Assembly (NCBI GenBank): GCA_031400455.1
Contig: JANNPX010000033.1
Coordinates: forward strand, 62,001 to 126,000
Direction of reading: 5' to 3'
From: JANXYW01 sp031400455
Lineage (GTDB): Bacteria > Chloroflexota > Dehalococcoidia > DSTF01 > JACRBR01
Length of the DNA: 64,000 nucleotides
Below are positions 57,194 to 64,000 of this stretch, piece by piece. The number at the start of each line of letters is the position of its first letter. Position 1 is the stretch's first letter. The translations under genes were made by a program, and so were the position numbers. The notes beneath the pieces are model-generated. The model was given only the letters and a program-made list of their open reading frames with translations, ran no database searches and was not told the origin of the DNA.

Positions 57194-58567
57194 TTAGTCC
57201 TGGAGGAAGGCCTTGAGGCCGGCGTCCAGGCGGTCAGCGCGCTCAATCGTAGCCCACTTGAGTCGCGCAAGGTACTGCTCAATGGCCCGCTTGCGCATCT
57301 GGTTGTAGGTCTTCAGCCCCTCACGGATGTTGTCCTTGCCGCCGGCGAAGTAGATCGCGAACGCCTCACGCGTGGCGGGATCCTTGCGGTCGTCCTGGAG
57401 CATCATGCCTTCACCCTTGTCGAGATAGCGCTGAATCTCGTCGCGGCGGTCGGCGCGGTGCATCATCACGTACTTGAGATGGGTGATACCGTAGGCTACG
57501 TGGCGAGCCTTGTCCTCCATCGCGTGGGCGGCGATGTACTTCTCCGCCGGGTTCTTGGCGTACTTCTCGAGGTACTGGTACTGGGCCAGCGTCAGGCTGT
57601 CCTGCAGCACCATCTGGATGGAGCACATCTCCGTGAAGTTGCGCGCATCGACGACGGAACGGAAGCCCCAGCCGGGCGACTGCATGCCCAGGCCGCCGCC
57701 ATTCGAGAGGGCGCGCTTGCGGAAGACTTCGACGGCCCGCGCGTTCTCGAAGATGGTCGTGGCCAGATAGAGCTTCACCTCGTGGTAGCCGTAGGAGATG
57801 TCGGGCTCCCAGCGGCCGAGGACGTCGGCTTCCATCTGCTCCTTCTCGGAGATGTGCGTGCAGATCTGGCACATGGCGCGCTCGACATCGTCGGCGAGCG
57901 GTTCGATAGACGCCCACGGCACGTCGGTGGCGGGACGCCAGCGGCGCTGGATCGCCTCCTCGTAGAGGCGGGCGCAAACGTCGGACCAGACTTCCTGCTT
58001 TTGGAAGATCGAGTAGCCCATCGCTTCGACCCCGGGGATGGGCACGGCGCCGCGCGGCATCTCCGTCTGGTACGGCCATTCGTCAGGGATCTCGCCGTAG
58101 CGGCCGATGTTGATCGCTTCGAGCGTGAGGCCGTGCTTCGTCGGCTTGGCGCGCGTGTTCCACTCGGTCGGAACCTGCATCCAGCTGAGGTCGAGCTGCG
58201 GCGGCCCGCCCTGCGCCATGAACTCACGCGCCTGCTCGGCTGTGACGCCCAACGTCATGAAATTGATCAGGTCCGATTCGGCCGCGCCCGCCGCGAGCGC
58301 CTCGCGGATCAGATCCTCGGGCCACTGTGCGGTTGCGGCGGCGGCCTTGAGCTCGGTGGAGAGTTCGGAGCCGCCGCTGGCCGCGCCGCTCGCTGGTCCC
58401 GCCAGGAACCCGCGTGCCTGCTCGGCGGTAACGCCCTGGTTCATGTAGCCGATGAGCTGGTCGGCCGACGCGCCGGTGGCGAGCGCCTGCTCGACGAGGT
58501 CGTCGGGCCAGCCTTTCTCCTGCGCCTTGGCGCGGAGACTGTCAGGGATGCTGATGGTGTCCGCCAT
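57194..58567 (-). CDS. Ferritin-like fold protein with duplicated N-terminal modules
   Basis: The 457-aa protein has two copies of a 47-residue module at about residues 10-56 and 72-118: each ends D/QxLIxxMxxGVTAEQARxF, and begins with helices around WPDDLVEQAL and WPEDLIREAL. The rest is a ferritin-like helix bundle (YQYLEKYAKNPAEKYIAAHAMEDKARHVAYG; ExxRH pair). The first expected ExxH is ENARA, so one His ligand may be missing. It could be a diiron oxidase or a carrier; no experimental function is known to me. AGGAGGG lies before ATG 58567. Confidence 0.7.
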   Translation of the reverse strand: MADTISIPDSLRAKAQEKGWPDDLVEQALATGASADQLIGYMNQGVTAEQARGFLAGPASGAASGGSELSTELKAAAATAQWPEDLIREALAAGAAESDLINFMTLGVTAEQAREFMAQGGPPQLDLSWMQVPTEWNTRAKPTKHGLTLEAINIGRYGEIPDEWPYQTEMPRGAVPIPGVEAMGYSIFQKQEVWSDVCARLYEEAIQRRWRPATDVPWASIEPLADDVERAMCQICTHISEKEQMEADVLGRWEPDISYGYHEVKLYLATTIFENARAVEVFRKRALSNGGGLGMQSPGWGFRSVVDARNFTEMCSIQMVLQDSLTLAQYQYLEKYAKNPAEKYIAAHAMEDKARHVAYGITHLKYVMMHRADRRDEIQRYLDKGEGMMLQDDRKDPATREAFAIYFAGGKDNIREGLKTYNQMRKRAIEQYLARLKWATIERADRLDAGLKAFLQD

Positions 58568-58593
58568 GAGACGACCCTCCTGATGTGCTTAGC

Positions 58594-58607
58594 TTAGCGC
58601 CCGCTAA
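58594..58607. promoter_or_regulatory. Possible operator before the ferritin-like gene
   Basis: TTAGCG-CC-CGCTAA is a perfect short inverted repeat 26 bases before the start at 58567. It resembles the arms of the palindrome at 6767-6784 only in the outer TTAG. Confidence 0.35.
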
Positions 58608-58775
58608 CTTTGGCAATTGTGGGATCAGCGGCCAGCTTCCGTCAAGTAGCCAGATGGCCCGTTGTGGGTGCTGGTTGTGCGCACTGCGGGTTCTCGTCGA
58701 AGCCCGACCACGGCTTGATCTTGCGCGGCGACGACCCAGGGCGCAACGGCTCACGAATGTGGATTTCGCAGAGGG

Positions 58776-59201
58776 TCAGGCGGCTTCGCGTGTTGGCATC
58801 AGGGGCCGGGTGACGAGCTGAGCCATCACGCCGGCGATGCCGGTCCCGGGCTCGTATTCGAGGACGTCGAACTCCGGGTGGAGGACGCAGTCGAATGACT
58901 GGCTCAGCATGGGCAGCGCGCGGCGCAGCTTCTCGATGAGTGCGAACGTCTTGAGGCGGTCGTGCCCGGGCAGGACGCCGACGATGCGTCCTTCGCCGTA
59001 CGAGATGGCGGCTCCGCCGCGCGTAGCGCTGCTGATGGCGTCCGCGGCGGCGGCGTGGAACTTCTCGAGGCTCTCGGCACCGTGCTGCCTCTTCATGTAC
59101 TCGGCGCCGATCAGGTCAACAACGAGAAAGACCGGCTCGATGCCGGCGGTGAGGATCGGTTCGACGATTGCGTTGAGCTGCGTACGGAAGTCATCCATCA
59201 C
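58776..59201 (-). CDS. Small GGDEF-like or related signalling-fold protein
   Basis: The 141-aa product (PVFLVVDLIGAEYMKRQHGAESLEKFHAAAADAIS; AISYGEGRIVGVLPGHDRLKTFALIEKLRRALP in parts) follows the order of a degenerate GGDEF or nucleotide-cyclase-like fold, without a GGDEF motif (YGEGR at that place). It is probably inactive for c-di-GMP synthesis. Function unknown. Confidence 0.55.
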   Translation of the reverse strand: MMDDFRTQLNAIVEPILTAGIEPVFLVVDLIGAEYMKRQHGAESLEKFHAAAADAISSATRGGAAISYGEGRIVGVLPGHDRLKTFALIEKLRRALPMLSQSFDCVLHPEFDVLEYEPGTGIAGVMAQLVTRPLMPTREAA

Positions 59202-59289
59202 GCTAAGTATCGGCCAATAGCGACGCGCACTTGATGATGCCGAGGGGCGAACGGCGAACAGATTCGACGGAGACGGGGTAAGGCTGTCG

Positions 59290-60651
59290 TTAGGTCACAA
59301 TCCTCCGACCAGCGGCCTGCCAGGCTCCAAATCCGTGTTCGAGGGTGTTCAGGCTCGCAATACCCGCGCGTTCGAGAATGGAGACGCCGGTCGTTGCGCG
59401 CTCTCCGTGGCCGCAGTAGGTGACGATCGGCCGGTCGCGCGGCACCTCATCGATACGTGCCGAGAGGCTGCCGAGCGGGATGTGCAGCGCGCCTTCTATG
59501 TGGCCTGTCGCAAACTCGTTGAGCTCGCGGACATCCAGGGCGATGCCACCGTCGATGATCAGGTGCTGCGCGGCGGCTGTACCAATCAAGGGTGTAGCCT
59601 GCACGTCGAGCCCAGCGCGAGCCCACGCAGAGATACCACCTCGAAGTACGCCGCCGAAACGTTCGTAGGCGACGAGCAGCGACTCATCGACCACTCGATC
59701 TACTGGCACATCGTCACCGGTCACGAAGAGCAGCTCCGCACCCTCCGGGACCGTCGAGCCAAGCCACACCGCGTACGAATCACGAAACTCGTTGCTGAGC
59801 GAGCCGCCGATATGCGACGTCAGGTACTCCTCCATGGGACGCGTGTCTACGACGACCCCGATCTTCCGCCGATCGTCGAACTCTTGCGGCGATAGCGTGG
59901 GCGGCGCACCAATCTCCCGTCGTAACCGCGGTCCCGCCTGGTTGAACGCGCGCATCCTGAAGTAGTACGCCGGCGTCGACGGAAACGTCGTCGGGAACCA
60001 GGCAGCGAACTCATCCTCGCTGTCGAATGCCAGCAGCGGGTTTGAGGACCGTTCCGCGCCCAGCGTCGACGTGCGCGAACCCCCGGATCCTGCCGAGCAA
60101 AATGATCCGCCACCGTGCGTCGGGTAGAGCAGTGTTTCGTCGGACAGGCCGGCAAATGCCTGCTTGAGCGTGCGGTACTGCGCGCGCGTTAGTGGATCAG
60201 TCATCTCGGGCGAAATGAGATCGGTCCGCGCTGCGCCGCCCACGATGAGCGAGCCGCCGCTGAATAACACTGGCGGCTGCGATCCCGAGTGGACCACATA
60301 GCTCATGTGCTCCGGCGTGTGCCCCGGCGACGCGATGCTCTCGACGGCCAGGCCTTCGAAGGTCCATCGCTCGGATCCCCGTACGCCCTGATGCGGCAAC
60401 CGCAATCCCTCGCCCTCAGGGACAAAGAGTTTCGCTCCCATCGCTGCCGCGAGTTCGTGCGCACCGGAAACGAAGTCAGCGTGGAGGTGCGTCTCGAGCA
60501 CGGTCTCGATCCGCCATCCGCGAGCGTTCGCGGCGTCGAGATAGCGCTGCACGGTGCGGTCGGGATCGACCAGGATTGCGCTGCCACCGTCGGTGCCGAT
60601 GAGGTAGGAACTGTTGCCAAGTCCTTCGTGGATAAAGGGAACGACGCTCAT
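59290..60651 (-). CDS. MBL-fold persulfide dioxygenase-like protein with two rhodanese domains
   Basis: The 453-aa protein has an MBL domain with THLHADFVSGAHEL (HxHxD), His in SPGHTPEHM, and TLLYPTHGGG. A rhodanese domain follows at about 260-350 and a second one at about 365-450. The second has the active Cys loop TYCGHGERATTG; the first has VTGDDVPVDR in place of a cysteine loop and should be inactive. ETHE1-type proteins of this layout oxidise glutathione persulfide and may transfer sulfane sulfur. The gene overlaps the MFS gene stop (ATGA). Confidence 0.9.
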   Translation of the reverse strand: MSVVPFIHEGLGNSSYLIGTDGGSAILVDPDRTVQRYLDAANARGWRIETVLETHLHADFVSGAHELAAAMGAKLFVPEGEGLRLPHQGVRGSERWTFEGLAVESIASPGHTPEHMSYVVHSGSQPPVLFSGGSLIVGGAARTDLISPEMTDPLTRAQYRTLKQAFAGLSDETLLYPTHGGGSFCSAGSGGSRTSTLGAERSSNPLLAFDSEDEFAAWFPTTFPSTPAYYFRMRAFNQAGPRLRREIGAPPTLSPQEFDDRRKIGVVVDTRPMEEYLTSHIGGSLSNEFRDSYAVWLGSTVPEGAELLFVTGDDVPVDRVVDESLLVAYERFGGVLRGGISAWARAGLDVQATPLIGTAAAQHLIIDGGIALDVRELNEFATGHIEGALHIPLGSLSARIDEVPRDRPIVTYCGHGERATTGVSILERAGIASLNTLEHGFGAWQAAGRRIVT

Positions 60652-61946
60652 AAAGGAACCTCCGCAGGAAGCGGCTCGGGGGCGGGTGCGCGAAGCGCCA
60701 CAGCGGCCACGACGCCGGAGGCCGCAGTTAGTATGGCGACGCTCTGGATCGCCGCGTTGAAACCGAATGCATCGGCCAGGACTCCGGCCGCCAGCGCTCC
60801 GCCGATCGCGCCGGCATCGCGCCAGAAGCGATAGACGCCGAGCGCCGTGGCCCTCTCTCCGGGATGAACCGCATCTCCCGTCGCTGCCAGCAATGCGGGA
60901 TACACCATCGCCGTGCCCAGTCCTAGGAGCGCGAGTGCGATGAGCCAGAGACCGAACTGGGTCGTTATGCCGACCAACGAGATAGCCACCGCCTGCAGCA
61001 GCATACCGATGACGATGAGAGGCTTCCGTCCAACGACGTCACTCGCCCATCCGGTGACGAGCTGCAAACCGCCCCAGATCAGTGGATACGTGGCGGCGAG
61101 GATCGCGACGCGGTTGAGTGACAGGCCGTGGCTCGCGAAGAACAGCGGGAGGATGCCCCAGGCAAGTCCATCGTTGAGATTGTTGACGAAGCCCGCCTGC
61201 GAGATGCCTACGAGATGCCGATCCCGCCATGTTCCGCGAGCGAAGCTTCGGCCCAATGAGACCTTGCGCGCGTTTCCCGGAACGGCCGCAGATTCAATCG
61301 TGACGAAGGGCGCCGTATCGCGAATGAAGAGCACGCTCAAGGCAAGACCGCAGGCGACGAAGGCGATCCCGAGATACCACGGCTCGGGGCTCAGGCCATA
61401 CTGCGTCGCGATGACGCCCGCGGCGAACGCTGCCGCCCCGACAGCCAGGTAGCCTGCGGCTTCATTGAGCCCGAGGGCGAGGCCACGCCGGCGCCGGCCG
61501 ACGAGGTCGATCTTCATATTCACCGTCATCGACCATGCCAGACCCTGGTTCAATCCGAGCAAGGCGTTGGCCGCGATGATCCAGATCCAGGCTGGTGCGA
61601 AGATGATGATGAAGGGCACCGGCAGCCCGAACAGCCATCCGGCGATGAGTATTGATCTTCGGGAGAACCGCTCAGAGAGGCGGCCCGCGAAGAGGTTTGC
61701 GAGCGCCTTCGCCAGCCCAAACGTTGCGATGAACGAGACGGTGAGGGTCTTGGATGCGACACCGAACTCGCCCTTCGCCAACACCGGAAGGATGGATCGT
61801 TCCAGGCCCACCATGCCGCCGACAAACGCGTTCGTCGCGACGAGCAGCGCGAACTGCTGCCAGTTCGCGCCAAGCCCGAGCGTGGGCCCGGCGCCCCGGC
61901 GGACGCCATGCGAATCGTGCGCCGGGCGCGCGAGTGCAAGCCTCAT
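60648..61946 (-). CDS. MFS transporter
   Basis: The 432-aa protein has 12 predicted membrane segments. The first half contains FATFGLAKALANLFAGRLSERFSRRSILIAGW in parts (the A-motif region) and the second half FASHGLSLNRVAILAATYPLIWGGLQLVTGWASDVVGRKPLIVIGML. ATG 61946 gives the usual start just before the first segment and overlaps the preceding stop; a longer frame upstream is not supported. It may export a sulfur or metalloid compound, inferred from neighbours. Confidence 0.88.
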   Translation of the reverse strand: MRLALARPAHDSHGVRRGAGPTLGLGANWQQFALLVATNAFVGGMVGLERSILPVLAKGEFGVASKTLTVSFIATFGLAKALANLFAGRLSERFSRRSILIAGWLFGLPVPFIIIFAPAWIWIIAANALLGLNQGLAWSMTVNMKIDLVGRRRRGLALGLNEAAGYLAVGAAAFAAGVIATQYGLSPEPWYLGIAFVACGLALSVLFIRDTAPFVTIESAAVPGNARKVSLGRSFARGTWRDRHLVGISQAGFVNNLNDGLAWGILPLFFASHGLSLNRVAILAATYPLIWGGLQLVTGWASDVVGRKPLIVIGMLLQAVAISLVGITTQFGLWLIALALLGLGTAMVYPALLAATGDAVHPGERATALGVYRFWRDAGAIGGALAAGVLADAFGFNAAIQSVAILTAASGVVAAVALRAPAPEPLPAEVPL

Positions 61947-62425
61947 GCGCTGACGGGATCGGCACTCCCGAGCAGCGTCCGGTAGACGAGGGACGGGATG
62001 CAGATGTGCGAAACCGTGATCAGCGCTGCCACAGCCACCAGCGCACCGCCGAGCAGGTAGCCGGCAATGTCGAAGTTCGCGTAGAAGAGCCCGCCGGTCG
62101 TGAGCAGCCACACGCTCGCCATCGCGCAGGCGAACCGCCGCGGTGCGCCGTTGCGCGGCAACTCGGCGGCCCCGGTGAGGCGCCGGACGCCGAGGTTGTA
62201 GATCAGATCGAAGGGATGAAACGTCAAGACGGCGCCGAGAGCCGCGAAGACCATCAGGCCCCACAGGATTGCCGGTGAAGCGAGCGCCGTACCGATGCCC
62301 GCGATCGCGGCGCAGAGTGCAGGTGACATGCGGAGCCAGAGCTGCGTCCGCGCGAGCGTCGCGTCACTCTCGCACGAGTAGCCCTGGATGTCGAGCCGAT
62401 GCCGCAGCGTCGGTGATAGCGTCAT
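61943..62425 (-). CDS. DUF4395-type membrane protein
   Basis: The 160-aa protein has four membrane segments (PALCAAIAGIGTALASPAILWG; LMVFAALGAVLTFHPFDLIYN; ACAMASVWLLTTGGLFYAN; IAGYLLGGALVAVAALITVSHICIPSLVY) and matches DUF4395, often seen beside rhodanese or thioredoxin-like genes. It lies 8 bases after the methyltransferase and overlaps the MFS start (ATGA), so the cluster is one operon. Confidence 0.8.
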   Translation of the reverse strand: MTLSPTLRHRLDIQGYSCESDATLARTQLWLRMSPALCAAIAGIGTALASPAILWGLMVFAALGAVLTFHPFDLIYNLGVRRLTGAAELPRNGAPRRFACAMASVWLLTTGGLFYANFDIAGYLLGGALVAVAALITVSHICIPSLVYRTLLGSADPVSA

Positions 62426-62433
62426 GCGTCCCC

Positions 62434-63219
62434 CTATTTCGGCTTCACGCCGGCGAAGCTCACGCCACGTGTGTCGAATTCCTTGGCGTCGGACTCGTTC
62501 TTCGACCCAGAGTAGACGTCCGTCTGCGCGCCCCAGCGCACATCGGTGAACCCGACCTGCTGCAAGACCCACTTCCATTCGTCCTGCGTGAGAGCGCCGG
62601 CGATGCAGTTCGACCAGAGCTCCACGTCGTCCTTCGCCTCTTGTGGCACGTCGATGTGGACGACGATGTCGCCGACCTGGAAGCGGCCGCCCGGCTTGAG
62701 CACGCGATAGACCTCGCGTATCACGGCCTCTTTGTCGGGCGTGAGGTTGAGGACGCCGTTGCTGATCACAACGTCTACGCTGCTGTCCGCCACCGGCAGT
62801 TCCTCGAGGAAGCCGTCGCGCACATCGACGTTCGTGAGGCCAAGAGCCTTTGCGCCGGCCTGGGCCTTCTCGCGCATTGCCTGTGTCATGTCGACACCGA
62901 TCGCACGCCCTGATGTTGCTACACGCAAAGCAGCCTGGAGAAGGTCGAAGCCGGAACCGGAGCCCAGGTCCAGCACGGTCTCACCCTCGCGGATGTCACC
63001 CATCGAGAACGGGTTGCCGGTGCCGGCAAAGGAATCGACGATGGCGGTTGGCAGCCGGTCAACGTCCGCGTCCGCGTAGCCGAGCATCTTGGCCAGCGGC
63101 CGCCCCGTGTGGAAGTGAAAGCCCTTCTCCGGCTCCTGAGCGACCTCGGTGTACTTGTCGCTGATCCCGCGGCGCAATCGATCGCGATCGACGTTCGCTG
63201 CTACTACCTGGTTGACCAT
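62434..63219 (-). CDS. ArsM-like SAM methyltransferase lacking a conserved cysteine
   Basis: The 261-aa protein has HFHTGRPLAKMLGY near the N-terminus, motif I VLDLGSGSGFDLL, the acidic motif II AIGVDMTQAM and the methylase loop GRFQVGDIV. The ArsM segment normally read VISNCVxNL is VISNGVLNL here, and the only cysteine seen is in SNCIAGAL. True arsenite methyltransferases use both cysteines plus an N-terminal one, so the substrate is uncertain. The gene is divergent from the ArsR-rhodanese gene and heads a four-gene operon. Confidence 0.85.
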   Translation of the reverse strand: MVNQVVAANVDRDRLRRGISDKYTEVAQEPEKGFHFHTGRPLAKMLGYADADVDRLPTAIVDSFAGTGNPFSMGDIREGETVLDLGSGSGFDLLQAALRVATSGRAIGVDMTQAMREKAQAGAKALGLTNVDVRDGFLEELPVADSSVDVVISNGVLNLTPDKEAVIREVYRVLKPGGRFQVGDIVVHIDVPQEAKDDVELWSNCIAGALTQDEWKWVLQQVGFTDVRWGAQTDVYSGSKNESDAKEFDTRGVSFAGVKPK

Positions 63220-63266
63220 CTCGAACCTCCATGTTGTGTTCTTGCTGATGCGCGTCTATGACGGCG

Positions 63267-63307
63267 ATCCTAGCCTACCTTATTCTATCTGTCAAGCGAT
63301 TGCTTGA
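63267..63307. promoter_or_regulatory. Divergent promoter-operator of the ArsR/methyltransferase region
   Basis: On the reverse strand TTGACA (63295-63290) and TAGGAT (63272-63267) are 17 bases apart and face the methyltransferase gene. TCAAGC-GATT-GCTTGA (63292-63307) is a perfect inverted repeat overlapping that -35 box, a good ArsR-type operator. Confidence 0.7.
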
Positions 63308-63312
63308 TAAAT

Positions 63313-63341
63313 TGACTAGCAGAAGCTGGTGCGGCACACTC
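63313..63341 (+). promoter_or_regulatory. Possible leaderless promoter of the ArsR-rhodanese gene
   Basis: TTGACT (63313-63318) and CACACT (63336-63341) are 17 bases apart. ATG 63348 lies 6 bases after the -10, so the transcript may start at the ATG. Confidence 0.5.
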
Positions 63342-63347
63342 TTGCCA

Positions 63348-64000
63348 TGGCACATCGGGAATTCAAGGATCGGCTCTACCCGGAATTCGCCCGGGTCGCC
63401 CAAGCCCTGGGGAGCGAACGCCGACTGGAGCTCGTCGATCTCCTCGCGCAGGCGCCGCGTCGCGTGGAAGCGCTTGCGGAGGAGACGGGCATGACCGTCG
63501 CCAACGTGTCGCAGCATCTGCAAGTCCTGAAGAACGCTCGGCTCGTTGAGTCTGAACGACGCGGAACGTCGGTGACGTATCGGCTGGCGTCCCAAGGCGT
63601 CGTATCGTTGTGGCTGGCGCTTCGGTCTGTGGCCGAGGATCGGCTCCCCGAGATCGCGAAGTTGCGGCGTGAGTTCTCAGCCGATTGGGAGGGCGTCGAG
63701 TTACCGCGCGAGGACGTGCAGCGCCTGGTGCAGGGAGGAAAGGCCGTGCTCGTCGATGTCCGGCCTGCGATGGAGTTCGAGCATGGGCACGTCGCGGGTG
63801 CGCTCTCCATTCCGATTGAGGAACTGGAGAAGCGGCTGAAGGAACTGCCGCGGAACAAACGGATTGTGGCTTACTGCCGCGGCGCATACTGCCTGTTCGC
63901 CGACGAAGCCGTTGCCCTGCTGCGCAAGCGGGGGTTCGACGCCGTGCGCCTCGATGGCGGCTGGCCCGAGTGGGTCGCCGAGGGCCGCGCCGTCGCGAGT
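63348..64000 (+). CDS. ArsR-family regulator fused to rhodanese, 3' end outside window
   Basis: Reading from ATG 63348 gives 217 codons open to the window end. Residues about 10-90 are a winged helix (FARVAQALGSERRLELVDLLAQAPRRVEALAEETGMTVANVSQHLQVLKNARLVESERRGTSVTYRLA in pieces). A rhodanese domain follows from about 120 with VLVDVRPAMEFEHGHVAGA and the active Cys in IVAYCRGAYC. The pairing senses or handles sulfane sulfur or similar compounds. It is cut off before its stop, which is why no standard ORF list contains it. Confidence 0.88.

Noticed and set aside
58568..58775. tRNA-like arm (GGGTTCTCGTCGAAGCCCG) in the gap before the ferritin-like gene
   Set aside because: No acceptor stem, anticodon arm or T-loop consensus can be formed around it.
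61947..62264. Longer MFS frame upstream of ATG 61946
   Set aside because: These codons are Arg-rich and lie over the DUF4395 gene, whose own frame is conserved.

Overview
This 64 kb window is high-GC, gene-dense bacterial chromosome. The best guess for its origin is a member of the Chloroflexota (Dehalococcoidia-like). That guess rests on secreted proteins with Thr-Pro-rich stalks, a nickel superoxide dismutase with its maturation protease, an MscL carrying a zinc-ribbon tail, a large acyl-CoA dehydrogenase array, and several starts that look leaderless. The assignment is an inference; no rRNA, tRNA or CRISPR array was seen that could settle it.

Layout. 1-6.7 kb: a partial methyltransferase, then secreted proteins (a lipoprotein, a CAP-domain protein, a PQQ-type sugar dehydrogenase with an Ig domain), a split-barrel flavin or F420 protein and a D-cysteine desulfhydrase-like enzyme. 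6.7-16.2 kb: a TetR gene with a clear promoter and operator heads an array of six acyl-CoA dehydrogenase paralogues. The array is interrupted by a four-helix-bundle (S23-type) gene bracketed by inverted repeats, by palindromic REP-like elements and by a small membrane protein. 16.2-18.3 kb: a two-component system. 18.4-20.6 kb: a complete 2183-bp IS1595-family transposon with matching 8-bp target duplications. It carries an Obg-unrelated DUF6941-like gene, a MazF-type toxin with a possible antitoxin, and a further small gene, and it sits inside a REP-like palindrome. 20.7-26.1 kb: exported proteins, an RDD protein and an ABC-2 transporter. 26.2-31.7 kb: NiSOD with SodX, an SDR enzyme, an M16 peptidase, small proteins and nadD. 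31.8-37.4 kb: obg, an M23 endopeptidase that may start at ATT, a mycothiol-type isomerase homologue, a DUF4389 protein and larC. 37.5-45.3 kb: a flavin reductase, a TetR relic, a cytochrome P450 with its own TetR, dnaE and mscL. 45.5-51.8 kb: an MBL hydrolase, a GNAT protein, a large secreted repeat protein, an O-antigen ligase-like protein and a glycosyltransferase. 51.8-59.2 kb: two exported hydrolases, a kinase-like protein, a GNAT protein, an SCP2-like protein and a ferritin-like fusion. 59.3-64 kb: an ArsR-rhodanese regulator divergent from a tightly overlapping operon of methyltransferase, DUF4395, MFS transporter and persulfide dioxygenase-like MBL-rhodanese protein.

How the genes work together. 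The acyl-CoA dehydrogenases, the P450, the SDR enzyme and the SCP2-like protein suggest catabolism of lipids, sterols or branched acyl chains under TetR control. The right-hand cluster looks like a reactive-sulfur or metalloid stress response. NiSOD/SodX and LarC point to nickel-dependent enzymes.

The most interesting structures are the cargo-carrying IS1595 element inside a REP palindrome, the family of GTAG-footed REP/REPIN palindromes (one lies inside the dnaE reading frame and two supply stop codons), the inverted-repeat-bracketed S23 cassette, and the ArsR-rhodanese operon whose ArsM-like enzyme lacks a key cysteine.
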